Assembly (NCBI GenBank): GCA_949316235.1
Contig: OX438742.1
Location: 11,841,315-11,905,314, forward strand
Length of the DNA stretch: 64,000 bases
Direction of reading: 5' to 3'
DNA from: Oegoconia quadripuncta
Lineage: Eukaryota > Arthropoda > Insecta > Lepidoptera > Autostichidae
Of this stretch, positions 43,331 through 53,460 are shown one piece after another. Below the pieces are notes generated by a model that did not search any database, was not told the origin of the DNA, and was given only the letters and a program-made list of their open reading frames with translations. The position numbers were made by a program, and so were the translations under genes. Numbering within the stretch: the first letter of the stretch is position 1; each line of letters begins with the position of its first letter.

Positions 43331-44064
43331 TTATCCTACTTTCCTTCGCAATGAGGGAGGATCCAAATCAAAATCGTGAAAGTAACAACCTGTCAAGTCT
43401 TCAATAACCTCCAGAGGCACAAAATTCCCGTTCATGATAAATATAATGCGAAATTATCTCAAATTATCTTTCAAAAACTAACGCTTGGAAAGTCAGCCAT
43501 TTCCTGCTACTCAAAGTATTTTCAAAACGGGAAGTGCCGAAGGATTTGTTTACATCACATTGCACTTATGTGGAATTGTAGACTTGCCTGGGTAATTCCA
43601 CCACTTCTTTTTAATTCCAACAAATCTTACACACGGGAATATATGGACCAAACGGGAACAGGACGCTCGACCAGGAGAAGAGTGCGGTAGCACAATATTT
43701 TGAATCCACAATATCACATTGCATTCACAATATTTTGAACTATATAGGGAGAATTATTTAGCCGTTTTTTCTTAGACTATTCTATTTTCTTCATTTTTTC
43801 AGAGACAACTTTAATTGGTAGATTGTATTTAGACCTAATATAAAGAAAATAAAAAAAAAATAACGAATATAGATTATCAGTCACTTTTCTCTCGTCATAT
43901 CGTGCGTCGTAGAATTAGGAATCAAGATTCTAACAAAAATTGCAATCAATGTCGAGACTGCAAGGGAGATGTAAGACGTTTTAGCAGAACGTGTTTAGGG
44001 GTAATTAATATTATGATATTCACACAATTAATAGTCTGAATGGACTGTCGATTCGTATGTGGTG
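43331..44064. other. Unassigned sequence
   Basis: A 104-codon plus-strand frame (43376-43690) shows no domain. No repeat recognised. Confidence 0.3.
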
Positions 44065-44275
44065 GATAGTGATGCCATCTGTACAACCAACAATTGCGGG
44101 GTCGAATTCCGCGAGGGGTAAATGTTTGGGTGATGAATACGAACATTTATTCCGGAGTCATTGATGTTTATATAAATATATATGTAAGTTTATCCGTTAC
44201 CTGGTATTCATAGTTCAAGTTTTGCTTAGTTTGGAAGCAGATGATTGGTGTAACTGTCCGAAATATTTATTTATT
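44065..44275 (+). mobile_element. Family B SINE, plus strand, nearly complete
   Basis: A tRNA-like head with a B-box remnant near 44100-44110, then 'tgtttgggtgatgaatacga' and 'cagatgattggtgtaactgt', and an ATTTATTTATT tail. Confidence 0.65.
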
Positions 44276-44516
44276 AGTTGACATTATCTTGTTTTCATTA
44301 TTTTAATAATCAGAATTGGTAATGAGTTCTTTAATTTGATTTATAGTTTAATTTTGTAGCGTCATGTAAATTTTTGCGCTAAGGTTATCTGACATGGAAT
44401 TTTAATATACCTAATGGATAATGTCAATTAAATTGTAATTTTGACGTAATATTTGTAATATTGTTTTTGGTTGAAGTTTAATTTAAATTGAACTGATTTT
44501 CTCACATGATTTACTG

Positions 44517-44629
44517 AGATGATTTAAGAGAGTTTTCCATTTATTACATCTTATGAAAGCCGACGCCGTCATTCAAAAGATGATATAAGAGAGTTTTGCA
44601 TTTTTGAATGACGGCGTCGGCTTTCATAA
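44517..44629. repeat. 28-bp perfect hairpin combined with a direct repeat
   Basis: 44551-44578 and 44602-44629 are perfect 28-bp complements with a 23-nt spacer. In addition, about 26 bp at 44518-44543 repeat at 44578-44603 ('taagagagtttt' core), so the spacer of the hairpin is itself a copy of the left flank. The arms contain the GC-rich core 'gccgacgccgtcattcaa'. No gene or known element was recognised here. Confidence 0.8.
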
Positions 44630-44639
44630 AATGCAACTA

Positions 44640-46980
44640 AGATGTTGTTAAAACGAATCCGGAAATTAATTGTCATTTCTCGTGATATTCTCCGCGACAC
44701 CTGCCGGAGCCCCAGCATTCACTTGGAAAATCGAAGCGTTTCTTCCAGATATAAAGCCGTCCCAAGCAAGACAGACTAAAAGTTTAAACATAAAACCCGT
44801 CTACTTAAAATAATTTTGTGAACTTGTCTGTGATTATGTCTACAAATATACGAAGTCAGTTCAAGTCTTTTTATTTTAGTACAAAATCACACTTTATTCG
44901 AGTTTAAAAAATTAATTTACATATTTTTCGTTACTTATACTCGGAAAGTAGGTGTGAAGTTGCGTAAGGAGGGGGTTGAAAGTAATACTTTTCAGCCCTA
45001 GGGAAGAATCGTTATCAACTATCAAATTAAAAAAAAAACTAGTTCTATTTTCAAATTTCTATTGAACCATGTTCCAACTTTCTCTACAGCCACTCAATTA
45101 CAGTGCAATGTTTTTACATAAATAACCTAAAGTTAAGTATTAAATTAAAGAATATATTTTTAAATTAAATGACTTTATTTTTACTTTCCTTGTATTCGTA
45201 ATGAAAAGCACAGTGTTTACCTCGGGTTAAAGACTTATTTACTTCATCCCTAGGATAACAATGTACTATTTCATACTACTCCCCCGATTAATAAATGTTA
45301 TGTTTTATGTATTGCAGTGTCTCCTTGACCTATATATACCAAATACTTTAAAAGACATATATATCTTCTTCTATGTTCTCTATCTTATTGCTTTTAATAA
45401 TCGGAATTGGAAGCAAGCAATTGGAAGCATTCTCATATAAATCATTAAAACTTCCTAGCTTTGGAACGAGCATGGTATCTACTGGTAAATTCCTGGTCCC
45501 TAGTGTCAACAACATTTCGAAGATATAATACTATGTAAATATGTTACTTACTATTACAATAGTTTTAGATAAGAACTTTTAAAAAGTATCAAAATCCAAC
45601 TACGGTTTTAATTACTTCATCATCATATCAGCCACAGGACGTCTGTGGTGTAGGTATTAAGTAACTGAAATTTAAGATAATATATATACCTATATATATG
45701 AATATCTGTAATTAATTGGCAGTTAATAATCAGACATCGAACCTTACACATGCATTTTGATTACAACATACACTACGTTCACTGCTGAACATAGGCCTAC
45801 ATTTCCAGAGCGTCCGGTTTGAAGTGGCTACCTTCGAATCCAGCCTAAATCAATTGAGTTATTTCGTCTTGTTTTTGATTTTTTATAGGTAGATATTTTA
45901 ACCGTAGTCGAGATACATATTTTTTAACTTTTCATTTCAGAATTTATATAAATTAATACCTGTTTTTGGATATCTTTAATCGAGATCAATCATTTTGATA
46001 CCTTTCTCGATGGGGTGCTGGAACTATTGGTTGTTAAGTATGACAAAATATCAGCCACAGCCAACGTCTGCTATACTGGATCATATACCCTATGGCCCTC
46101 CCGAGACTTGTACGTATCTAACGATTCCTCATTTATCCAAATCGGAGACGTTTAGGCTGTAGGTGGGTAGGTACATTGGTTTCACCGTAGCCTGGTAAAA
46201 AGCAAAGGCAAGTTGTCCAAATGATTTAAAAACCATCTATTATCTAATTAGCCCGCTATTCATTGACCGTGGTTGCTATTCATCAAATTGTAATGTGTAT
46301 TCTACTTCCTAAGTATACCTATCTACGTTGTATTGACATTTCTACCGTGTAAACTCCTAAATGATGTATGATATGCTCCTAAAAATAAACCGATAAATTA
46401 GGGGTTTGTGGGGTTCGCCTATTATCACTTATTTGTATCTATGTAAAAAGAAAAATAAATTAAAAAAATCTTTATTATGTAGAAAAGGAAAATCTGCAGG
46501 TCTCGATTACCGTAAACCTTTCCACTAAAATACGTTAGGTTTAAAAACTCTCAAAAACCTTCAAAATTCAAGTTACTATGGCTTTACATCAACCTCCCTA
46601 ACTCCCTATTTAATATATATATTTTTTTACTTTTACCTTTTTCCAGTAACTAAGTAGGTATTTAATTACAGCAATCTTAAAGGGTCACATCGATAGGGAG
46701 GGACGCCCACTAGCTAGACGGCGGCGGCGGCGCGACGTTTGATAAAGATCGAGGTCAATGGCCTGGAGAGGTCTAAGTGCAGCAGAGGTTTAGGATACAT
46801 AACAAAGGCCGCCATTACCTACGATATTAATATTTGGAGATTTTATTTAATCGCTCTGCTTGACCATGTTTTACATGATAATTAAAATATTCTAGGTAGG
46901 TAATAATCTTAATTGATTAGATCTACATTACTTAGTTATTATTGTTATTAAAATCTTTATTGCACGCTAAAGTAAAATAC
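44640..46980. other. Unassigned AT-rich sequence with retroposon scraps
   Basis: 45617-45650, 45785-45820 and 46045-46085 carry short pieces of retroposon 3' ends. A GC-rich patch at 46700-46770 (GGC repeats) is of unknown nature. No gene seen. Confidence 0.35.
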
Positions 46981-47385
46981 AAAAACGAGTAGGTACTTAA
47001 CTTATGTAACTTGTATAACGGCATCTATATTTCTAACTATACTCAAGTGCAGATCTATACGCTTGATAATATATACATATAAATAAAATAAATATCCTTA
47101 GACATACACACAGCGCCATCTAGTTCCACAGTAAGCAATTATAGGCTTGTGTTGTGGATACCAGATGGTTGATATACTACATAAATACATTTTATTTTAT
47201 AAATAAATACTTATTATAAATGAAAACATCCATAACTCGAGTACACATGTCCGTATTCATCACACAAACATATGCCCCTAGCGGGATTCGAACCCGCAAC
47301 CTTTTGGTATAGTGGTCAGAGTTGCTAACGCCTACACCAAACAGTCGTCACCAATGATAAACATTCTGAAATACCCCCATAAACT
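46981..47385. mobile_element. MITE-like element split by a family B SINE
   Basis: 46999-47075 matches 818-870 of the element at 737-1229, and 47359-47380 matches its right end. The block between (47081-47350) is a minus-strand family B SINE with a good B box (GGTTCGAATCCC) and tail, so the SINE inserted into an older element. Confidence 0.6.
47081..47350 (-). mobile_element. Family B SINE, near full length
   Basis: Head, body and ATTTATTTTATTT tail all match 251-533 in the same orientation, including 'ttgcttactgtggaactaga' and 'tggcgctgtgtgtatgtcta'. Confidence 0.7.
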
Positions 47386-47539
47386 CAAAAACATCAGGGC
47401 ATACCATTATCGCTCATTGCCAATTCAAATTGACCTAGAGAAGAACGAACAAGAAACACAGAGGTTGCTCTTTTTGAATTAGAATTTTTACAGGATATGA
47501 TTCGACAAAGAAAAAAAGAAAATAATGGACTGGATATCG

Positions 47540-47835
47540 CCGAGTGGTTCTTGTCATCTAGATAGTCATCCAACGCATTCCCGCGACTTTTAAGGACGTC
47601 CGTCCACCTTACATCCCAGGCTGCGCTTGCCGGTGCGCGGTCCCCGCTTTAGAACTTCTATGCCCCAACGGCTATTACTCCTTTGCGCACTGCCCACTGC
47701 CTCTAACTTATTAATCCTTTGGGCTACATCGGAGACATTCGTTCTTTTACCGATCACTTCATTCCTAATTCGATCTCGTAGTGAAACACCGAACCCTCTC
47801 CATAACTCGTGTGACGTTGATCTTTCTTAAAGGGC
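47540..47835 (-). pseudogene. C-terminal fragment of a non-LTR retrotransposon reverse transcriptase
   Basis: The minus strand encodes, with stops and frame changes, SLRDRIRNEVIGKRTNVSDV, then AQRINKLE, then SRWGIEVLKRGPRTGKRS and further basic sequence. The order and composition fit the C-terminal region that follows the RT domain in RTE-like retroposons of moths (DRIRNE, then TRWG-like and RPRTGKRS-like blocks). No catalytic domain remains, so it is a dead 5'-truncated piece. It could also be assigned to another non-LTR clade. Confidence 0.6.
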
Positions 47836-48562
47836 TCATAGAGAGACTACGATTCTGTGCCCACTAGTCAACACTGGTAACACAAATTGCCTCTTTGGGA
47901 GACAACCCTGGCGGCATTATCAGCTGATCGCGAAAAGTATTTTTTTCTTATCTCTTTTTCTACTCTTTGTGAGAAGATGATCCTGGCTGCAGCATCAGTT
48001 TATGTTTATTATACAAATGTAGTGTCATCAAAAGTGAACGAGTATGAAAAATTACGCTCCTTGGGTATACAAGAAATGATTCTAATTTGATTTGCAAATT
48101 TTAAAGGGACATGCTACATACAAACCAAGTAAAAAGCTGTAACTAACGAAGCGAGATAAATAAAAGCCTGTAACAATTATTTATTTAATTATTTATTTGT
48201 AAAGCTGCCCTTAGCTGTTATCCCCACTCATAATACCGTAGAGTTCAGGCGTATCTTCGATTTTTCTCTGCCCTCTCAATCTTTGTTGATATAAGCCTGT
48301 TTTTATTTATTCTGGCGTAGGACGCGCTAAGATGTTGTTGTCAGAGTCTCTACCGGCAGTAGCTAATTTGTTTGCTTATTTTTTGTGTTTTCATAACAAA
48401 CGGGAAATGTTTTCTATAAACCATGGTCTATATTTTTATTGCCAAGTTGGCTAGCGTTTTAATGAATATAATAAACAAGATCATAGAAAGTTTGAGCGCA
48501 GTGCGATTACGGTGTAGGTGAGTATTCAATAATGAGATTTGTTTTCTAGTTCCACTAGTATA
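47836..48562. other. Unassigned AT-rich sequence
   Basis: Nothing recognised. Confidence 0.35.
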
Positions 48563-48895
48563 ACCGCCTCCGTGGTTCAATTTAAACAACATTGGGTTTA
48601 CTATTCGGAGGTCGCGGGTTCGATCCCCAGCGGGGTACATGTTTAGTACTCGGTTTGGTTGGTGGTAGGGCATTTTAAATGTCCGCCTGGCTAGCTACCA
48701 CCATCTTATCTAAATCTGCTGCCAAACAGCAATGTTATTAGTAAAGTTGCGTTCCGGTTGTCAAATATAAGATAGCCAGTTCTCCAAATATTGGGGTTTT
48801 CGGGTCAGTACGCTTCCACCTTCGGCCCCATCTTCACTTAACATCAGGTGTGATTGAGGTCAAGTGCTAACCCTATGTGCATAAAGGAAAAAAAA
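48563..48895 (+). mobile_element. Family A SINE, full length, plus strand
   Basis: It starts with 'accgcctccgtggttcaatt' and has a clear B box GGTTCGATCCC (about 48619-48629). The body 'ggtggtagggcattttaaat' follows, and then the 3' end 'aacatcaggtgtgattgagg' with an A-rich tail. This is the best copy in the window and serves as the reference for the others. Confidence 0.8.
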
Positions 48896-48954
48896 ATACA
48901 TAATTTAAACTAGGTATATAAAACGTTGAGGGACTGTGTGAGTGAGTTCCGGAA

Positions 48955-49050
48955 CCATATTTGGTAAAATATTTGTGTGATGAATACCTACGATCATTTA
49001 TATTCGAGTCATGTCATGGATGTTTATATTAATACATATAGTATTCATGC
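48955..49050 (+). mobile_element. Family B SINE body fragment
   Basis: 'atttgtgtgatgaatacct', 'cgagtcatgtcatggatgtt' and 'tatattaatacatatagt' match the family B body without head or tail. Confidence 0.55.
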
Positions 49051-49059
49051 TCTGCCTAA

Positions 49060-49715
49060 AGACTATTACCCGCGACTTCGTTCGCGTGGAACATTTCACT
49101 AAGATCGGTTCAGCTAAAAAAGTAGCCTATATTTTAATCCAGGTCCTAACTCTGTCTAGCTAAATGCAAAGTTGTTCAGCTAAAAAAAGTAGCCTATATT
49201 TTAATCTAGGTCCTACTCTGTCTAGCTAAATGCAAAGCTGTGCAGCTAAAAAAGTAGCCTATATTTTAATCCAGGTCCTACTCTGTCTAGCTAAATGCAA
49301 AGTTGTTCAGCTAAAAAAAGTAGCCTATATTTTAATCTAGGTCCTACTCTGTCTAGCTAAATGCAAAGTTGAGCAGCTAAAAAAAGGAGCCTATATTTTA
49401 ATCCAGGTCCTACTCTGTCTAGCTAAATGCAAATTGTTCAGCTAAAAAAGTAGCCTATATTTTAATCCAGGTCCTACTCTGTCTAGCTAAATGCAAAGTT
49501 GTTCAGCTAAAAAAGTAGCCTATATTTTAATCCAGGTCCTACTCTGTCTAGCTAAATGCAAAGTTGTTCAGCTAAAAAAAGTAGCCTATATTTTAATCCA
49601 GGTTCTACTCTGTCTACCCATCAAATTTTATCCAAATCCGTCCAGCCGTTTATGCGTGAAGAGGTAACAAACATACATAACATAAACATTTATAATATTA
49701 GTTGGGATAAGCGCC
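49060..49715 (+). mobile_element. RTE-type retroposon 3' tail expanded by a tandem array
   Basis: It starts with 'cccgcgacttcgttcgcgtg' and ends with 'atccaaatccgtccagccgt' and 'atttataatattagttg', which are the borders of a retroposon tail common in moths. Between them the 'aaaaagtagcctatattttaatcc' part has been multiplied into seven and a fraction copies (49111-49616). No protein is encoded. Confidence 0.7.
49111..49616 (+). repeat. Tandem array, 65-66 bp unit, 7 full copies plus 48 bp
   Basis: Units begin at 49111, 49177, 49243, 49308, 49374, 49439, 49504 and 49569 (partial). Unit length varies only through an A-run of 6 or 7 and a few indels. Variants are shared between units (for example 'atctagg' against 'atccagg' in units 2 and 4), suggesting expansion in blocks of two. 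Confidence 0.95.
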
Positions 49716-50504
49716 TGAAACATTTTATATTCGTAAAAAAAAAATATTTGAAGTATTTTCTACAAGTAGGTAGATATAGATAGTAGGTACCTAAGTAATA
49801 TATGAGAGAATATGTATAAATCAACCTCATAGCGGAATATATGGAGCTCTATCTAGTACCTAGAAGGTTTATGTTTATGTGAAACTGTTCAATGAACTCT
49901 CAGTGTCTACCTGTGTATGTGTGTGTGAAGGTAAAGACTCTGTTTAGAGTTCAATTAAAATATTTGTAAGATACCCATTAATTGAAACCTATTGATATGT
50001 CTTTAGTATTATCGGAATCTCGTCAAAATGTATATCAGGAGCTAGATCTTTCAAGAGCATCGGGCAAATCTGGGCTAATTCTCCCAATAAAACTGACAGC
50101 TCTGACACCAACAGTGGCGGGTTCGAATCCGTTGGAAGTAAATATTTGTCGGATAAATGAGAATATTTATAGCAGAGCAATGTTTAGATAAATATTTATG
50201 ATCCTAGGTTTCACTGATCCTAATGTAAATATTACGATAGGTAAACCCCTCATCTAGTGTCTAATGTAACTTATAGGTAATAATGACAAAGTAAACTGAA
50301 TAAGTGAGCCTACTTTATGAGCACTAAGCCTAGTAGGTACCTATCTATAGATAGAATCCCTGATTACTCGTGGAAACCTAGAGGTGCTTTTTCATGTTTA
50401 TTAAAGTTGAGGGATTGTTTTCGAATTATTTACCATCCCTTCAGACTCAGGACACAAATCTCATATTTTTCCTGTTTCGTTATATTTAATTTGGACGGTC
50501 ATTG
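49716..50504. other. Sequence upstream of the CpG-rich block, with a SINE-like piece
   Basis: 50090-50195 (plus) carries a B box (GGTTCGAATCC, about 50119-50129) followed by 'ggataaatgagaatattta', a decayed family B head and body. Otherwise unassigned. Confidence 0.45.
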
Positions 50505-50940
50505 CAGTGGAGGGAGAGTAGAGGCGAAGCATGCGAAATTTGCGGGTAGCGGGGGACGGGTCGGGTTGCGGCGAAGTGCGGACTGGAGGGGATGCCGCGC
50601 GCGGGGAAGCGCGGGAGTGCGCTCGGCTCGAAATAACCCGGCGTATTTCGGTCGCGCCGTGTCGCCCCGCGCCCCTCAACGCCAGCCGCCGGCGCAGCGC
50701 GCGCCTCATCTTCGCCGCACTATCCGCTAACTATTCGCAATCGACCGACGTCTTGGTTGTTGGACTTGGGTTATAATGACTTGATTTCTGCTAAATGAAC
50801 CCGTGGACTAGTATAAGTTTTTCGCAGTGGCGTGTTTATTTCTTTTTGGGCGAGCGCCGGGGCGACGAATCGCGTGAGATAAGGACCAGTAGCGTCGAGT
50901 GAGAGTTTTTTTCTGTGCGTTGTGCTGCGGTGGCGGCGTG

Positions 50941-51076
50941 ATGGAGAAGCAGTCGCGGTGGTCGGAGCAGCGCTCCGAACAGCGCTCGGAGCGCCGCGAG
51001 CAGGTGGTGCAGCAGCAGGAGCGCGTGCAGCGCACCGAGCACCACTACACAAGGCAGATGCTCACGCAACAACGAG
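50941..51076 (+). CDS. First coding exon of an unidentified host gene (partial)
   Basis: An ATG at 50941 with a purine at -3 and G at +4 opens 45 codons plus one base. It ends at AG|GTCAGT (donor GT at 51077-51078), leaving phase 1. The predicted N-terminus is strongly biased: repeated SEQRSE-type motifs, then a Gln/Val/Arg stretch (VVQQQERVQR) and HHYTRQ, with no signal peptide or membrane segment. It is highly charged and probably helical or disordered. Codons here are GC-rich (CAG, GAG, CGC), unlike the chance frames elsewhere in the window. The next exon is not found before 64000, implying a first intron of at least 13 kb. The family is unknown to me; such N-termini occur on some large cytoskeletal proteins, but that is a guess. 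Confidence 0.6.
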
Positions 51077-51082
51077 GTCAGT
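51077..51082 (+). other. Predicted 5' splice site
   Basis: GTCAGT after AG is a good match to the donor consensus. It ends the coding exon at 51076. Confidence 0.55.
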
Positions 51083-51440
51083 ACCTTTACTTTAGTACCT
51101 ATACTACTCGACAACAATCCAGCGTCGCAAACTCACACAACCCAAAGCTTTCAAACTGTAACATACCTACATTGCCGCTGCGAACTTGTGTATACCATTG
51201 TCATTGTCCACCCTTAGCGCGCCGCCCGGCCGCGGCAGGGCGGCGCGCGAGGCGTTCCGCCTGCGAGTGTCTTTGGTTTCTTCCTGGTGCGTAACTTTAT
51301 TTGTGCATAGCGCTTTTCCACCGCGAGCGAGATAGTGCGGCTATTCTGGGGAGCGCGTGGGCGCCGCCGCCCGCCGGCTCTCGCGTCCGCTCGCGCCCGC
51401 CGGGACAGGAATGCGCTCCCACCCGCCACCACTCTACTTT

Positions 51441-53460
51441 TCACACTTGTTTTTCTTATTACACTTCGAGGAATGATCTCACTATCTCCCGTTCGACAAA
51501 CGATAAAATTTGAACGTCAAAACGTTATTACTTGGCAGCGAATTGCATCAACATAAACATGAAGGATGGCAGTGAACATACCTACAACGAGCCGAGGTTG
51601 CAATCATATTATGTGCGGCCCCGAGCAGCTGCTTTTATACAATATTCAGTACTTACATTACATACCGAATCGATCGGGCTTATCGTTGTATGAATGCACA
51701 TTCGTCTCTCCATTAAGGTGCTGTGCGAACTCCCTCCAGCATTAAAACATGTTTACTTATAAGGCTTAAAGTCGTACCCTTATATGGAATCAGAACAAAT
51801 ATGTTTCCATTCAAGGATTACTTTTTCTTAATATGAAAGCTTAAGAAATAAGAAACTAGGTCGAATAGTGATGGATAACATAGCCAGTTCCAAGTCTATA
51901 GATTTAATCACGAAGTACTTGGGTATCAATAAAAGTAAAAACAGTTAGGTAGGTACCTAATTAATTTAAAACGTCGTTTCGTAGAATGGTGATTATGGCA
52001 CAAACATTCACGCAGCATCATGAATATGGATGAACGACAGTTTTTATCACAATAAATGAAAATATGAAATCGAGCGGTCGTATTTGCGGCATTGTTGCGT
52101 GCACCGAGACGCAACTAGCATAAAAAAAAAACAACATAAACAGAGGCCCGCGCCGAGACGTAGAGAAAACTCGTGCAGGTGGAAGAATGTACTGAATGTC
52201 TACAGAGATGCGATAGTCATCTAAATTGCCTATCTGGACGCAATGTCAAATCTTGATTCATGAAAAATGCGCATTATTAGCAATACAAACGGTCGAGGTT
52301 TATCCAATTACCATCTAGATCCGAGGTCGGCATGACAGCGATGTCTAAACGAGACTTATAGATTAAATTAATTTTGAATGTACACAGCGTTCGCTATCTT
52401 GAATTAAATTTAAAAGGCTCTCTCCATGTTATCAGAGATTACCATTACTTAGCTTCATGATTAATTTCAACTAGGTATTTGTAGGAGGAACTTGACATTT
52501 GTAATATTATCTTTGGCTGTATTATACTGAGTAGTTATTTTATTATAGTAGCGATTAATGACAACCAGTTACTAATACAATCTATTTAAAAAAATTGAAT
52601 TGGCCGACCGACGCTCGTCTCTAGCAGTTGTTCAAACTGAGGCGCAATTTTTATTATGTAAAATGGAAACTGTAAACACACGCGAACTCTATCGCGTATC
52701 GTTTGACAAACGTGCGTGACTCATTCTCACTTCGGACGTATCACCCGATGTTGTATAATACAGAGTAGAGCCGGAATCAGGAGTAGGTAAGTATAAAGGT
52801 CTCCAGCTTTTAGACAACCATTTCGATCCCCTGGGTGATCGTAGTGGATTGGCAAGTGCTTTTCGATCCCCTGGGGGTTTGAAATAGGGGATCCTAGTGG
52901 AACAAGAACGTCTATATTTTATAAATATAGACGTTCGTGGTTGTCTAGAAGCTGTAGTAGTAGTAGTGTAGTAGTACCAAGTGTTTTATAAATCCCCAAT
53001 TGGATTTATACTAAGTTTTTAAAATTAAAAGTGCTATAATATTCTGGGCTAACAAGTTTTAATGGTTAATTTCACGAAATTGTAAAGAAATGAACAATGA
53101 CGTTCAGGCATATATTTATACTATTTGTGTAGGCCTCCTTGTACCTACTGAGTGAGTTTGTGATAATATTTATACGTATTGTAGGTATGAAAGAATTATA
53201 TGCAATTTTATACAGATAACTTTAAAAATTAGTTTAGATAACCACCTAAAACTATACCTAGACATTAGTTCTACTATACTATTAGTTATATACTCAGATG
53301 CCAATCGCACAATTTTTTATTTCCTCCTGTTGTAGGCTCTGTTTAATGAGTCACTGTGTAGATAGGCAGTCCCAACATCTTAAAATGCTTTGTTTGTTTA
53401 CTTAATCTCACAGCGGAACCAATCAAACAATAAACTTAGTAGGTATACATTGTAGAGGAA
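51441..53460. other. Putative intron 1, first part
   Basis: No further exon recognised. A compact hairpin structure lies at 52805-52953. 52600-52760 is moderately GC-rich and appears single-copy. Confidence 0.4.
52805..52953. repeat. 149-bp nested hairpin unit
   Basis: Outer arms 52805-52820 and 52938-52953 pair over 15 of 16 bases. Inner arms 52907-52919 and 52923-52935 pair perfectly over 13 bp with a 3-nt loop. The 14-bp string TTTCGATCCCCTGG occurs at 52821 and 52861. No coding capacity, and no known family recognised. Confidence 0.75.

Larger units (their letters stand above)
50505..51440 (+). promoter_or_regulatory. GC- and CpG-rich block, likely promoter region of a host gene
   Basis: This is the largest GC-rich block of the window: many CG dinucleotides at 50520-50720, 50840-51060 and 51215-51430, with AT-rich DNA on both sides. 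It surrounds the coding exon at 50941-51076. No TATA box is evident. Short upstream frames (for example ATG ACT TGA near 50777) would precede the main start. The transcription start cannot be fixed by eye; somewhere in 50500-50860 is likely. Confidence 0.6.

Noticed and set aside
49111..49616. Regularly spaced repeats that might suggest a CRISPR array
   Set aside because: The units are directly adjacent with no unique spacers, lie in a eukaryotic retroposon tail, and have no cas genes nearby.
50461..51117. Several overlapping frames on both strands in the CpG-rich block
   Set aside because: GC-rich DNA has few stop codons. Only the ATG at 50941 has a good start context and a matching donor site.
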